Positions 25,439-36,284 of a stretch of DNA of 64,000 nt are shown here, one piece after another. The notes beneath the pieces are model-generated. The model was not told the origin of the DNA, searched no databases, and saw nothing but the letters and a program-made list of their open reading frames with translations. Positions within the stretch are counted from its first letter, which is position 1, and each line of letters opens with the position of its first letter. Made by a program: the position numbers and the translations under genes. Origin of the DNA: Clostridia bacterium (GTDB lineage: Bacteria > Bacillota > Clostridia > UMGS1840 > HGM11507); assembly GCA_017554615.1 (NCBI GenBank), contig JAFZHY010000023.1, forward strand, positions 1-64,000. Reading direction: 5' to 3'.

Positions 25439-26407
25439 ATGATTTCTGTTATAGTTCCCGTATATAATGCGGAAAAATGGCTTGACAAATGCATAGAAAG
25501 TATTATTAATCAGACATATAAGGATATAGAGATACTTCTTATTAATGACGGATCAAAGGATAAGAGTTTGGAAATTTGCCGAAAATACGAAACCATAGAT
25601 TCAAGAATAAGAGTATTTGACAAGAAGAACGAGGGCGTTTCAAAAGCAAGAAACTTAGGGCTTTACAATGCCAGAGGCAAATATGTTCAGTTTGTTGACA
25701 GTGATGACTTTATTGAGCCTGATATGTGCGAAAAACTTCTTGATGCGATAACCAATGCAGATATGGCTATCTGCGGAATAAAAATATATAAAAACGATAA
25801 GGTTTTAAAAGAACACCATATAAAACATAAAACATATAATTTAAGAAAAAGAATAGACTATTATTTTGAACTAAGAAAAATAAATCTTGGTCCTTGTAAT
25901 AAATTATACATAAGAAGTCTTATTGACGAACAGTTTATGGAAGACTTAACTTTAGGCGCAGATACTATGTTTGTACTTAATTATATGAAAAATGTTACAA
26001 CGGTTACTTCAGTATCAAAATGCCTTTATAATGTCCGCCTTGATAATGACAAGGCACTAAACAAAATGCCAAAGACTGATAAAGTTGACTCTTTAATTGA
26101 ACAAAGAAAAGCAGAAGAAAATTTCTTAAAATCCATATATGGGCCAGACTGTGAGTTAAAAAGAATGTATGAACTGTATTTAAAACTTATTCATTCCTGC
26201 TTTTTTGATACAGCAAAAAACAACAAAAAATTGTTAAAGCAACTTATCGCAGGATATACAAATCACAGTTTGCTTTTAGAAAAAATAAGAAAAGCACAAC
26301 CAAAAAGAATTGATTACATAGTTTTCAAATTTTTATACATTAATAATTTAAGACTTTTGATGTTTGTTTATTTTAAACTTAAGGTAGTATTATTAAAAAG
26401 AATATAA
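25439..26407 (+). CDS. GT2 family glycosyltransferase (EpsJ/WcaA-like)
   Basis: A 322-residue inverting GT-A enzyme. The N-terminal nucleotide-binding domain is classical: ISVIVPVYNAEKWLDKCIES, then INDGSKDKSLEIC (about 36-48), GVSKARNLGL (about 67-76) and FVDSDDFIEPDM (about 87-98, the DXD metal site). The C-terminal half is basic, with a hydrophobic final stretch that could sit at the membrane. It is the last transferase before the flippase; linkage cannot be predicted. Confidence 0.9.
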   Translation: MISVIVPVYNAEKWLDKCIESIINQTYKDIEILLINDGSKDKSLEICRKYETIDSRIRVFDKKNEGVSKARNLGLYNARGKYVQFVDSDDFIEPDMCEKLLDAITNADMAICGIKIYKNDKVLKEHHIKHKTYNLRKRIDYYFELRKINLGPCNKLYIRSLIDEQFMEDLTLGADTMFVLNYMKNVTTVTSVSKCLYNVRLDNDKALNKMPKTDKVDSLIEQRKAEENFLKSIYGPDCELKRMYELYLKLIHSCFFDTAKNNKKLLKQLIAGYTNHSLLLEKIRKAQPKRIDYIVFKFLYINNLRLLMFVYFKLKVVLLKRI

Positions 26408-26453
26408 TAAAAAACCAGTCTTTTAATACATTTTTAAAGCAAGGAGAAAAATA

Positions 26454-27980
26454 ATGAAGATTGATCAACTGAAAGCAGGAGTTGTTCTTACATATATGTC
26501 AACCTTCTTAACTATGCTTATATCATTTGCCTATACTCCTGTAATGATAAGTATATTAGGTCAGGGAGAGTACGGTCTTTATACATTGGTTAACTCCGTA
26601 GTGGCAAATCTCGGTATACTGAGTTTCGGTTTCAGAAGTGGTTATATTCGCTTTTATTCACGATATAAAGTAAAAGATGACAAAGAGGATATTGCAAGAC
26701 TGAACGGAATGTTTATGTGTGTATTTACAGTTATTGCAATTATCACTCTTATAGCAGGTGGTTTTCTTGTTGCAAATGTTGAAACTATCTTTAAAGAAGG
26801 TTTGACAGCACAGGAAATCAAGACTGCAATAGTACTTATGAAAATACTTGTTGTAAATATTGCGATATCTTTTCCTGCAAGTGTTTTTACCTGTTTTGTT
26901 ACAGCAAATGAAAAATATATATTTCTAAAGTTTACCAATATGATAAAAGTGGTATTCAGCCCTCTTATGAATCTGCCTATATTGCTATTAGGTTACGGTT
27001 CAATCGGAATGGTGTTTACCACACTTATTGTTAATCTTATTGCAGATGTAATAAATATTTATTACTGCTTTAAGAAAATAGGAATGAAAATATCCTTTAA
27101 AAAACTTGACTTTTCTTTACTAAAAGAAATATGGGCATTTTCATCACTGATATTCTTAAATATTATAACCGAACAGGTAAACTGGAATGTGGACAAAACC
27201 TTGCTTGGTATGTTCAAAGGGTCTGTAACAGTTGCGATATACGGTATTGCTGCTCAGTTTAATAATCTTTATTTAAATATATCAAACTCACTTTCCCATG
27301 TATTTATTCCTCGAATAAATAATATAGTCGCATCTGACAAGGGAAATCATCTGCTTACCAACCTTTTCACAAAGGTAGGAAGAATTCAGTTTATAATTCT
27401 TGCACTTGTTCTGGAAATGTACTTCTTCTTCGGAAAATACTTTATAACCATCTGGGCAGGTCCTGAATTTGCAGATTCTTTTTTAGTAGGTGCAGTACTT
27501 TTAACCTGTGTAACTGTACCATCTATCCAGAATCTTGGGATAGAAATTCAAAGAGCAAAAAACATTCATAAATTCGGAACTTTAGTGTATTTTTACATAG
27601 CACTTGCAAATATTGTTGTATCCATTCCTCTTTGTAAATACTATGGTGCTTTGGGAGCAGCATTTGGTACTGCAGGTTCACTTATTGTGGGTAACATTAT
27701 TATAATGAATATCTATTACCATAAAAAAGTAGGAATTGATATAATAGATTTCTGGAAAAAGATACTATCTCTTTTCCCGTCCTTTATAATACCAACAGTT
27801 TATGGTATTTTTGTAAACAGATTCTTTGTGATAACTAATATTTTTGAATTTATTACTCAGGCATTTATAATGTTTGTACTGTATTCCATAAGCGTATTCT
27901 TATTTGGAATGAATGAATTTGAAAAAAATATTATTTTAGTTCCTTTAAATAAAATATTAAAGAAAAAGGTGAAGAAATGA
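26454..27980 (+). CDS. Wzx-type polysaccharide flippase (PST family)
   Basis: A 508-residue membrane protein with about 14 predicted helices, the layout of MOP-superfamily lipid-linked oligosaccharide flippases. The N-terminus (LKAGVVLTYMSTFLTMLISF) and the segment GQGEYGLYTLVNSVV near residues 36-50 are conserved in the PST group; a Lys/Arg-containing half-way loop is present. It moves the undecaprenyl-linked unit to the outer face. A polymerase (Wzy) and a chain-length regulator would normally follow, but neither is in this cluster. AAGGAG ribosome site; its end overlaps the next gene by 4 bp. Confidence 0.9.
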   Translation: MKIDQLKAGVVLTYMSTFLTMLISFAYTPVMISILGQGEYGLYTLVNSVVANLGILSFGFRSGYIRFYSRYKVKDDKEDIARLNGMFMCVFTVIAIITLIAGGFLVANVETIFKEGLTAQEIKTAIVLMKILVVNIAISFPASVFTCFVTANEKYIFLKFTNMIKVVFSPLMNLPILLLGYGSIGMVFTTLIVNLIADVINIYYCFKKIGMKISFKKLDFSLLKEIWAFSSLIFLNIITEQVNWNVDKTLLGMFKGSVTVAIYGIAAQFNNLYLNISNSLSHVFIPRINNIVASDKGNHLLTNLFTKVGRIQFIILALVLEMYFFFGKYFITIWAGPEFADSFLVGAVLLTCVTVPSIQNLGIEIQRAKNIHKFGTLVYFYIALANIVVSIPLCKYYGALGAAFGTAGSLIVGNIIIMNIYYHKKVGIDIIDFWKKILSLFPSFIIPTVYGIFVNRFFVITNIFEFITQAFIMFVLYSISVFLFGMNEFEKNIILVPLNKILKKKVKK

Positions 27981-28975
27981 AAAACATTTTAGTTACAGGT
28001 GCTGCCGGTTTTATTGGCTTTTATCTTTCAAAAAGGCTTCTTGAAGAAGGGCAAACAGTTATAGGTTTTGATAACCTTAACGATTATTATGATGTAACCC
28101 TTAAAGAAGCAAGGCTTGACATTTTAAAGAAATATGATAAATTCACTTTTATTAAAGGTGATTTAAAAGATAAAGATTTTATCTTTGAGTTATTTAAAAC
28201 ATATAATTTTGAAATTGTGGTAAACCTTGCTGCTCAGGCAGGTGTGCGTTACTCAATCACTAATCCTGATGCGTATATAAACAGTAATATTATCGGTTTC
28301 TTCAATATTCTTGAGGCATGCAGAAACTTCCCTGTTAAGCATCTTGTATATGCATCAAGTTCATCAGTTTACGGAACAAATAAGAAAATTCCGTATTCAA
28401 CCGAAGATAAAGTTGATAACCCTGTGTCTTTATACGCTGCAACGAAAAAGTCAAACGAACTTATGGCACATGCGTATTCCAAACTTTATAAAATACCTGT
28501 AACAGGCCTTAGATTTTTCACTGTTTATGGGCCTATGGGAAGACCTGATATGGCATATTTCGGTTTTACCAACAAACTTATTAAGGGAGAAAAAATTCAG
28601 ATTTTCAACTTCGGCGATATGAAAAGAGATTTTACATATGTTGACGATATAGTAGAAGGAATCGTTAATGTTATGAAAAAACCGCCGCTAAAGAATGAAG
28701 ATGATGCATTTTATAAGGTGTATAACATAGGAAACAACAATCCTGAAAATCTATTGTATTTTGTTGAAACTCTTGAAAAAGCATTAATGAAATACGGAAT
28801 AATTAAAAAAGAAGCAGAAAAAGAGTTTTTACCTATGCAACCTGGAGATGTTTACCAGACTTTTGCAGATGTTGATGAACTTATAAAAGATTTTGACTTC
28901 AAGCCAAACACATCTTTAGAAGAAGGGCTTGACCGTTTTGCAAAGTGGTATAAAGATTTTTATATAAAGGAGTAA
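27977..28975 (+). CDS. UDP-glucuronate 4-epimerase-like protein
   Basis: A 332-residue extended [17 protein letters not shown] (about residues 8-21) is the NAD motif. The [17 protein letters not shown] stretch (about 34-50) is characteristic of UDP-glucuronate 4-epimerases (CapI/GAE), which differ here from Gal[17 protein letters not shown] (about 123-138) and [13 protein letters not shown] (about 153-165) give the Ser and Tyr-x-x-x-Lys. With the UDP-glucose dehydrogenase 4 bp downstream it would convert UDP-Glc to UDP-GlcA and then UDP-GalA, predicting galacturonic acid in the polymer. Confidence 0.88.
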   Translation: MKNILVTGAAGFIGFYLSKRLLEEGQTVIGFDNLNDYYDVTLKEARLDILKKYDKFTFIKGDLKDKDFIFELFKTYNFEIVVNLAAQAGVRYSITNPDAYINSNIIGFFNILEACRNFPVKHLVYASSSSVYGTNKKIPYSTEDKVDNPVSLYAATKKSNELMAHAYSKLYKIPVTGLRFFTVYGPMGRPDMAYFGFTNKLIKGEKIQIFNFGDMKRDFTYVDDIVEGIVNVMKKPPLKNEDDAFYKVYNIGNNNPENLLYFVETLEKALMKYGIIKKEAEKEFLPMQPGDVYQTFADVDELIKDFDFKPNTSLEEGLDRFAKWYKDFYIKE

Positions 28976-28979
28976 TATT

Positions 28980-30155
28980 ATGAAAATAGCAGTCGCAGGA
29001 ACAGGATATGTAGGTCTATCAATGGCAGTGCTTCTTGCACAAAATAATGAAGTGTGGGCAGTAGATATTGTGGGCGAAAAAGTAGAAATGATTAATAATA
29101 AAAAATCTCCTATTGCAGATAAGGAAATCGAAGCATTTCTTAAAGATAAAAATTTAAATCTTACTGCAACGCTGGACAGCCATAAAGCATATAAAGATGC
29201 AGATTTTATTATTATATCAACACCTACCAACTATGACCCTAAACTTAACTTTTTTGACACTTCAAGCGTAGAACAGGTTATAGAAACCGTTCTTGAAATT
29301 GAGCCAAAAGCAACAATGGTTATAAAATCAACCGTACCTGTTGGATATACTGAGGGGATAAAGCAAAAATACGGATGTTCCAATATACTATTCTCGCCTG
29401 AATTTTTAAGAGAAGGGCAGGCTCTTTATGACAACCTGTATCCATCAAGAATTATAGTAGGCTCAAATGTAGAGTTTAGAAATAAAGCAGAACAGTTTGC
29501 TTTACTTCTTAAAGAAGGCGCAATAAAAGAAGATATCCCTACCCTCTTTATGAATACTACCGAAGCGGAAGCTGTTAAACTGTTTTCCAACACATATCTC
29601 GCTTTAAGGGTAGCATATTTTAACGAACTTGATACATACGCTGAAACACGCGAATTAGATACAAAGTCAATTATAGAAGGAGTAGGGTTAGACCCAAGAA
29701 TAGGAAGCCATTACAACAACCCGTCCTTTGGCTACGGCGGATATTGCCTTCCGAAAGATACAAAGCAGTTACTTGCAAACTATAACAATATCCCGAATAA
29801 TATCATCAGCGCAATAGTTGATGCCAATCGTACAAGAAAAGATTTTATTGCAGACAGAATCATAATGAAAAATCCGAATGTGGTAGGAATATACAGACTT
29901 ACAATGAAATCAAATTCAGATAATTTCAGAGCGTCTTCCATTCAGGGTGTAATGAAAAGAATAAAAGCAAAAGGCATCAAAGTAGTTGTATATGAACCAA
30001 CATTGGAAGATGAATTATTCTTTAATTCTGAAGTTATAAAAGACTTAAATGAATTTAAAAAGATGTCTGATGTTATAATTGCAAACAGATATAATGAAGA
30101 AATTGCTGACTGTCTTGATAAGGTATATACAAGAGATTTATATTTCAGAGACTAA
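28980..30155 (+). CDS. ugd: UDP-glucose 6-dehydrogenase
   Basis: Oxidises UDP-glucose to UDP-glucuronate with 2 NAD. 391 residues. Rossmann motif AGTGYVGLS at about 5-13, STPTNYDP near 80-87, EFLREG near 141, the catalytic Cys in [15 protein letters not shown] (about 250-264), and [16 protein letters not shown] near 310 are all present. Length fits the short bacterial/Gram-positive group. It is the last gene of the operon and is followed 13 bp later by a strong terminator. The neighbouring 4-epimerase uses its product. Confidence 0.94.
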   Translation: MKIAVAGTGYVGLSMAVLLAQNNEVWAVDIVGEKVEMINNKKSPIADKEIEAFLKDKNLNLTATLDSHKAYKDADFIIISTPTNYDPKLNFFDTSSVEQVIETVLEIEPKATMVIKSTVPVGYTEGIKQKYGCSNILFSPEFLREGQALYDNLYPSRIIVGSNVEFRNKAEQFALLLKEGAIKEDIPTLFMNTTEAEAVKLFSNTYLALRVAYFNELDTYAETRELDTKSIIEGVGLDPRIGSHYNNPSFGYGGYCLPKDTKQLLANYNNIPNNIISAIVDANRTRKDFIADRIIMKNPNVVGIYRLTMKSNSDNFRASSIQGVMKRIKAKGIKVVVYEPTLEDELFFNSEVIKDLNEFKKMSDVIIANRYNEEIADCLDKVYTRDLYFRD

Positions 30156-30169
30156 AATTTATTTTTATA

Positions 30170-30206
30170 AAAACCATGAGAAATTTACTCTCATGGTTTT
30201 TTAAAT
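30170..30206 (+). terminator. Terminator of the exopolysaccharide operon
   Basis: 11-bp perfect arms AAAACCATGAG and CTCATGGTTTT with a 9-nt loop, followed by further T. Confidence 0.9.
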
Positions 30207-30298
30207 TTAACCATTTTTTTCTTTACATAAAAATTCCTTGTTTGCACAAAATACCAATATAAAATTGAATGATTAATGAATAACAAAGGAGTTTTTAT

Positions 30299-30841
30299 AT
30301 GAAAGCAACGGGAATTGTAAGAAGAATTGATGATTTGGGAAGGGTTGTTATCCCAAAAGAAATAAGAAGAACTATGAGAATACAAGAAGGCGACCCATTA
30401 GAAATTTATACCAATAATGAGGGGGCAGTCCTTTTTAAAAAATATTCTCAGGTTGGCGATATAAGTGAGTTTGCCGATGAATATGCTCAGGCTATAAATG
30501 ACATTACAGGCTATGTTACGGTTGTTACCGATAAAGATAATGTTGTATCTGCCTGTGGCATACCTAAAAAAGAATTAGTTGGTAAAAATCTATCTTATGA
30601 ATTAAGAGAAATAATAGACGACAGAATGACCTATGGATATGTTGAGGGGGAAGAAAGTGTTAACCTTATAGATTCTACTGATAAATATAAAGTAAGCCTT
30701 GCCTGTCCCGTGGTTTGTATGAACGAGCCTGTCGGAATGGTGGGCATAATCTTTCCGGACCTTAACAAAAAATTAGGCGAAACGGAAGAAAAAATTGCAC
30801 AGACTTCTGCAACAGTTTTAGGAAAAATTATAGAAAACTAA
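30299..30841 (+). CDS. spoVT: Stage V sporulation regulator SpoVT
   Basis: A 180-residue regulator with an N-terminal SpoVT-AbrB DNA-binding domain (ATGIVRRIDDLGRVVIPKEI, residues 3-22, then RRTMRIQEGDPLEIY) and a C-terminal GAF-type domain (about 60-178). This two-part architecture is diagnostic for SpoVT, which tunes forespore gene expression; AbrB itself ends near residue 95. It has its own terminator and a clear AAGGAG site. A forespore sigma-G promoter would be expected, but I could not identify one with confidence. Confidence 0.94.
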   Translation: MKATGIVRRIDDLGRVVIPKEIRRTMRIQEGDPLEIYTNNEGAVLFKKYSQVGDISEFADEYAQAINDITGYVTVVTDKDNVVSACGIPKKELVGKNLSYELREIIDDRMTYGYVEGEESVNLIDSTDKYKVSLACPVVCMNEPVGMVGIIFPDLNKKLGETEEKIAQTSATVLGKIIEN

Positions 30842-30855
30842 ACTTTTAAAATTTT

Positions 30856-30887
30856 ATGCTGAACAATTTGGTTTGTTCAGCATTTTT
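30856..30887 (+). terminator. Terminator of spoVT
   Basis: 11-bp perfect arms ATGCTGAACAA and TTGTTCAGCAT, 6-nt loop, T5 tail. Confidence 0.9.
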
Positions 30888-30913
30888 GTATTTTTAGTGC
30901 AGTACTTACATTG

Positions 30914-30942
30914 TTGACATTAGATATATAAAATGATATGAT
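30914..30942 (+). promoter_or_regulatory. Sigma-A promoter of the SpoIID-like/queA genes
   Basis: -35 TTGACA (30914-30919), 17-bp spacer, -10 TATGAT (30937-30942), about 30 nt before the start codon. Confidence 0.75.
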
Positions 30943-30980
30943 AAGAATGACTTATTTTGCAAATATGAGGTAGATTACAT

Positions 30981-32450
30981 ATGAAAAAATTATTTTTTGT
31001 TTTAATAATAAATATTATGTCTCTTTTTCTCTTTTCTACTTATGTTAATGCATCATATGATGTTTCAGACAGAGTAAGAATAGGTGTTAAATATGGTAGC
31101 AGTGCCATAGGCAACCCAACCGTATCATCCACTACAAAATCTTTTGATTTTTACAGTGTGAATGAAGATGTTTATAATATAGGAAGTGTTGATGCAAAAA
31201 AGGTCAGCATCTCTTCTTCTTTATCATACTTAATCGTTGAACAGTCTCAGTTTGAAAGTATAAACGCTGCTTTGGAATATTGCAATAAAAGAGAAAATCT
31301 TGTGCCTTATATTAAAGACGAAAATATATGCGCAGTAATGGAAGAAATTTATACACCTGAAGAACTTTCAATAAATCTTGAAACTGCAAGGTCTTTTAAC
31401 GAAACTGCATTTATAGTAGAGCCTGACAGCAACTTAATAAAAGTAACTGATGAATTTGGAAAAACTCTTTTACTGTTTTGCCAGACAGAAAGTTATAATT
31501 TAGGTATAGGCGCAACGGATGACGGGCTTATAGATTTCGGGAAAGAAGAAACTTACAGAGATGTTATAGAATTTGTTAAAAAAGGTAACGCTTTTAATAT
31601 AATAAGCAATGTTACTATGCAACATTATCTTTACAGCGTTGTTCCTGCTGAAATAGGTGCATCTGCCCCTCTTGAAGCACAAAAGGCTCAGGCAGTATGT
31701 GCAAGAACATATTACGAAGAAAACATTAAAAGACATAAGGCAGACGGTTTTTCCCTTTGTGCAACAACACATTGTCAGATGTATATCGGCACAAAGTGGG
31801 AAAGAGCGCAGTCCAACAAAGCAGTTGATGAAACAGAAAATATGATAATTACCTATAACGGAAAACCTATCAGCGCAGTTTATTTTGCTCATTCAAGCGG
31901 AAGAACTGCCAATGTGGAAGATGTATGGGGTAACCCTTATCCTTATTTAAAGTCTGTTGAAGATAAATACTGCACAGACTATTCATGGGAAGTAAAAATA
32001 AACTACTCAGACCTTACAAAAAAAATGAATGATAAAGGATATAATTTAGGAACTGTTACATCGGTTAAAATATCCAAAATGGCAGATACAGGAACAGTTA
32101 CCGGAATAATAATCAAAGGAACAAACGGGCAGAAAGAATTTTTAAGAGAAAGTGTAAGAACAATTCTCGGAGTTAAAAGCCAGAATTTTATTATTCCATC
32201 AGGAAACGAAGTAAGCGTTGATGCTAATCAGACTAAATATACACTTAAAGAATATGCAGAGTTTTTAGCAGGTAAAAAACCGCCAGTGTCAGCACCAAAA
32301 TTAAATGATGATACAATTTACGGAAAAGGCAACGGACATAATGTAGGCTTTTCTCAGCATGGTGCAATGGGCTATGCCGAAAACGAAGGATGGGACTACA
32401 TAACTATTTTAAAACACTATTATCAGGGTGTCGAAATAGAGGGAGAATAA
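30981..32450 (+). CDS. SpoIID/LytB-domain cell-wall protein
   Basis: A 489-residue exported protein; signal peptide of about 25 residues ([18 protein letters not shown], cleavage after VNA). The SpoIID domain starts near 205: [20 protein letters not shown] contains the catalytic-type Glu, [15 protein letters not shown] follows, then CATTHCQMY (zinc/metal ligand His-Cys) and [16 protein letters not shown] (about 300), ending with [18 protein letters not shown] (about 452-469), the conserved GHxVGxSQ motif. SpoIID cleaves denuded glycan strands during engulfment; a sigma-A promoter and the queA neighbour suggest this may be a vegetative SpoIID/LytB relative. The N-terminal 200 residues are of unknown type. 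Confidence 0.9.
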   Translation: MKKLFFVLIINIMSLFLFSTYVNASYDVSDRVRIGVKYGSSAIGNPTVSSTTKSFDFYSVNEDVYNIGSVDAKKVSISSSLSYLIVEQSQFESINAALEYCNKRENLVPYIKDENICAVMEEIYTPEELSINLETARSFNETAFIVEPDSNLIKVTDEFGKTLLLFCQTESYNLGIGATDDGLIDFGKEETYRDVIEFVKKGNAFNIISNVTMQHYLYSVVPAEIGASAPLEAQKAQAVCARTYYEENIKRHKADGFSLCATTHCQMYIGTKWERAQSNKAVDETENMIITYNGKPISAVYFAHSSGRTANVEDVWGNPYPYLKSVEDKYCTDYSWEVKINYSDLTKKMNDKGYNLGTVTSVKISKMADTGTVTGIIIKGTNGQKEFLRESVRTILGVKSQNFIIPSGNEVSVDANQTKYTLKEYAEFLAGKKPPVSAPKLNDDTIYGKGNGHNVGFSQHGAMGYAENEGWDYITILKHYYQGVEIEGE

Positions 32451-32452
32451 TA

Positions 32453-33487
32453 TTGGAAAATATGAAACTTAGTGATTTTTATTATGATTTACCCGAAGAA
32501 CTTATTGCTCAGACTCCTTTAGAAGACCGTACAAGTTCAAGGCTTCTTGTGTTAAACAAGGAAAACGGGGATATATCACACAGAACATTTAAAGATATAA
32601 AAGAATATTTAAATCCGGGCGATTTGCTTGTTTTAAATAATACGCGTGTTATTCCTGCAAGACTGTATGGGATAAAGAGTAAAACAGGCTCGAAAATTGA
32701 ATTTTTACTTTTAAAGCGTATTGACCTAACTAAATGGGAAGTTATTTTAAAACCTGGCAAAAAAGCAAGAGAGGGCGCAGAATTTTCATTTGGCGACGGA
32801 CTGCTTAATGCAAAGGTTATAAAGGTTAAAGAAGATGGTAACAGAATAGTAGAATTTTCTTATAACGGTGTATTTGAAGATATACTTGATAAACTGGGGC
32901 AGATGCCTCTTCCGCCTTATATCAAAGAAAAACTTAAAGATAAGGAAAGATATCAGACGGTTTATTCAAAACATGAGGGTTCATCTGCTGCACCTACTGC
33001 AGGTCTTCATTTTACAAATGAACTTCTTGATGAAATTAAAAATATGGGGGTTAAAATTTCATTTGTTACTCTCCATGTCGGTCTTGGAACTTTCAGACCT
33101 GTAAAATGCGATAATATCAAAGAGCATAAAATGCACAGTGAACATTTCTTTATTGATAAGTCCACCTGTGATATGATAAACGAAACTAAAAAGAATGGCA
33201 ATAAAGTTATTGCAGTGGGAACAACCTCGGTAAGAGTTTTAGAATCAGTTGCAAGAGATGACGGATATTTAGAGCCTTGCGAGGGAGATACCGAAATCTT
33301 TATCTATCCCGGATATAAATTCAAGGTGGTAGATAAACTTATAACCAATTTTCATTTGCCTGAATCTACCCTTTTAATGCTTATATGTGCTTTATCTGAT
33401 AAAGACACAATATTTAAGGCATACAAGGCGGCAGTTAATGAAAAATACCGTTTCTTCAGTTTCGGCGACGCAATGTTTATTCAATGA
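32453..33487 (+). CDS. queA: S-adenosylmethionine:tRNA ribosyltransferase-isomerase
   Basis: Builds epoxyqueuosine from preQ1 in tRNA using the ribosyl group of SAM. 344 residues from the TTG at 32453 (GGGAG lies 7 nt upstream); an in-frame ATG at 32462 lies 16 nt from that site and is the alternative. Conserved features: [24 protein letters not shown] near 8-31, [13 protein letters not shown] near 64-76, the [14 protein letters not shown] motif near 176-190, and [15 protein letters not shown] near 302-316. It follows the SpoIID-like gene by 2 bp. Its stop codon lies inside a perfect 15-bp inverted repeat, and tgt follows after a structured 200-bp stretch. Confidence 0.93.
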   Translation: MENMKLSDFYYDLPEELIAQTPLEDRTSSRLLVLNKENGDISHRTFKDIKEYLNPGDLLVLNNTRVIPARLYGIKSKTGSKIEFLLLKRIDLTKWEVILKPGKKAREGAEFSFGDGLLNAKVIKVKEDGNRIVEFSYNGVFEDILDKLGQMPLPPYIKEKLKDKERYQTVYSKHEGSSAAPTAGLHFTNELLDEIKNMGVKISFVTLHVGLGTFRPVKCDNIKEHKMHSEHFFIDKSTCDMINETKKNGNKVIAVGTTSVRVLESVARDDGYLEPCEGDTEIFIYPGYKFKVVDKLITNFHLPESTLLMLICALSDKDTIFKAYKAAVNEKYRFFSFGDAMFIQ

Positions 33488-33654
33488 TAAAATCATTGAA
33501 TAAACAAGGTAATAGGTAATAAGGAATAGTGAAAAAAGTGCGGTAGGTTTTCGCAGTTGCGAAAACAAAAAAATAAAAATGACGATAACCTATAAACTTT
33601 GATTTTGTAGTTTTTATCACATAAACCATAAACATCGCACATGCAATGTTTATT
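33470..33654. repeat. Structured intergenic element bounded by a 12-bp direct repeat
   Basis: Direct repeats GCAATGTTTATT at 33470-33481 (end of queA) and 33643-33654. Inside: a perfect 15-bp inverted repeat with 3-nt loop over the queA stop codon (33474-33506), a GTTTTCGCA/TGCGAAAAC hairpin (33547-33566) and an ATAAACAT/ATGTTTAT hairpin (33628-33653). TAGGTT and AACCTA at 33544-33549 and 33587-33592 can also pair. It carries no ORF. Confidence 0.6.
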
Positions 33655-33656
33655 GA

Positions 33657-34820
<1,164 letters not shown>

Positions 34821-34831
34821 TATAGTTATAT

Positions 34832-35009
34832 TCGCCTGACGGCGAGTTATATTTGCCTTGCAAGTGATATTTGCTCTGCAAGTGATATTGCCTTTGGCAA
34901 TTAGTTTGCTTATGTAATAACATAAGCAAATACCACTAAAACTAACAGTTTTAATATCACTTTTACCATTTGGTAAAAATATCACTCTTTACAAAGTAAA
35001 GAATATCAC
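34832..35009. repeat. Hairpin array A: eight different mini-hairpins with GTGATAT/ATATCAC linkers
   Basis: Eight hairpins of different sequence: TCGCC-TGAC-GGCGA (34832), TTGC-CTT-GCAA (34853), TTGC-TCT-GCAA (34871), TTGCC-TTT-GGCAA (34888), one with arms TTTGCTTATGT and ACATAAGCAAA (34905-34930), TAAAACT-AAC-AGTTTTA (34937), TTTTACC-ATTT-GGTAAAA (34961) and TCTTTAC-AAA-GTAAAGA (34986). Linkers: GTTATAT 34846 and GTGATAT 34864 and 34882 in the left half; exactly complementary ATATCAC 34954, 34979 and 35003 in the right half. It lies between tgt and degV, which converge, and carries no ORF. Confidence 0.85.
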
Positions 35010-35019
35010 TTAAAAAATT

Positions 35020-35056
35020 AAAGTCTGAAACGGTTAAAATCGTTTCAGACTTTTTT
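35020..35056. terminator. Bidirectional terminator between tgt and degV
   Basis: 13-bp arms AAAGTCTGAAACG and CGTTTCAGACTTT, 8-nt loop, U-rich on both sides (T6 on the plus strand). Serves the convergent tgt and degV transcripts. Confidence 0.85.
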
Positions 35057-35070
35057 AACATTCCCTTTTT

Positions 35071-35958
35071 TTAATCTATTCTTTTATCACCCATATAGAA
35101 CAGCGCTACTGTTCCTCTTCCTGTATGAGAGCCTATAACTGCTCCGATATCATTAATTAAAACCTTACCTTTAAGAGCAGGTATTCTTTCTTCTACAAGG
35201 TCTTTTACTGCCTTTGCATCTTCTATACAATCTGAATGAGAAATAAAACATTCTCCGTTATATGAAGCACCGCCTTTAGCATGTTCTTCCATTGTGGCAA
35301 CAATTTCTTTAATAACAGTTTTCTTGCCTCTTATTTTCTTTCTTGCTTCAAGTTTTCCTTCAAAACTTACATTAAGCAAAGGGCAAATTCCAAGGAGTGA
35401 GCCTAAAAGCGCAGACGCAGATGATACTCTTCCTCCCCTTTTTAAGTGAGTTAAATCAGAAGTAAAGAACCAGTGATGAACATTAAGCTTATTATCTTCT
35501 GCCCAGTTATAAACCTCGTCAATAGATTTTCCCTCATCTTTTAAATCGGCAATTTTTTTAACAAATAAACCGTATCCTGAAGAAGCAGCCAATGAATCAA
35601 CTACCAGTATTTTTCTGTCAGGATATTTTTCACTAAGTTCTCTTGCTGCAATCTGGCAGGAATTAAATGAGCCTGAAATTCCTGAAGATAAGGAAATAAA
35701 GAGTATGTCTTTTCCCTCTTTTAAGTACTTTTCAAAAAACTCCATATGTTCATCAACATTTATCTGACAGGTGGTAGGCATTCCTCCGTCTGCTATTCTC
35801 TGATAAAAATCACTAAACGGATAACTTTCTCCAAAATCATCATCATACTGCTTGTCATCCAAAAGGAAATGAAAATATAAATATTTAATATCTCTTTCCT
35901 TAAAAAAAGCCTTTGGCATATCTGCAGTTGTTGCACATGCTAATATAAAATCATTCAT
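35071..35958 (-). CDS. DegV family fatty-acid-binding protein, second copy
   Basis: A 295-residue DegV-family protein. SLSSGISGSFNSCQIAA near residues 88-104 is the conserved serine motif, and LTHLKRGGRVSSASALLGSLLGICPLL (about 166-192) the conserved second helix and carboxylate-binding region; HTGRGTVALFYMG (about 279-291) is the family C-terminus. It differs from the degV at 12103 in the N-terminal half (MNDFILACATTADMP...) and is longer, so it is a paralogue of separate origin, probably binding a different acyl chain. It is monocistronic on the minus strand. Confidence 0.9.
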   Translation of the reverse strand: MNDFILACATTADMPKAFFKERDIKYLYFHFLLDDKQYDDDFGESYPFSDFYQRIADGGMPTTCQINVDEHMEFFEKYLKEGKDILFISLSSGISGSFNSCQIAARELSEKYPDRKILVVDSLAASSGYGLFVKKIADLKDEGKSIDEVYNWAEDNKLNVHHWFFTSDLTHLKRGGRVSSASALLGSLLGICPLLNVSFEGKLEARKKIRGKKTVIKEIVATMEEHAKGGASYNGECFISHSDCIEDAKAVKDLVEERIPALKGKVLINDIGAVIGSHTGRGTVALFYMGDKRID

Positions 35959-35984
35959 ATTTTAAGTGCCTCCTTTATCGCAGG

Positions 35985-36146
35985 TTATATTAAAGTATAT
36001 GAGAACATTTCGTAATGGAGTTTACTTCCTACATCAGTATTAGGCGGTAAAAGCGCCATCGCAATAAATATCTCATTACCCTCTTCGTCTTTTAAATAGG
36101 CATATTCGCCCTCAATTTTTGTAACAATATAATCTTTTGGCTCCAC
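35985..36146 (-). CDS. DUF3006-like small protein
   Basis: A 53-residue protein from a GTG at 36144-36146, 8 nt after AGGAAG. The sequence EPKDYIVTKIEGEYAYLKDE continues as EGNEIFIAMALLPP and fits the small beta-barrel DUF3006 pattern (IEGDYAVLE..., then LP followed by a GDxL-type turn, here TDVGSKLHYE). Proteins of this type are often coded beside hydrolases or transporters and have no known reaction. It lies upstream of degV on the same strand, 26 bp away, so it may be co-transcribed. Confidence 0.7.
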   Translation of the reverse strand: MEPKDYIVTKIEGEYAYLKDEEGNEIFIAMALLPPNTDVGSKLHYEMFSYTLI

Positions 36147-36284
36147 TTAAATTACTTCCTTAATTTTTATACTTTTATTATATATAATTCTTAATATAGT
36201 GTCAACTTTTTTTATATGCTATGACACATTTATAATAAATTCATAAAATAATTGTAAGAAGATTTTTAAAAAGAGAGTGATAAT

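Noticed and set aside
30207-30298. Sigma-G promoter for spoVT
   Set aside because: Expected from knowledge of Bacillus, but no convincing -35/-10 pair with right spacing was found; several weak candidates could be chosen at will.
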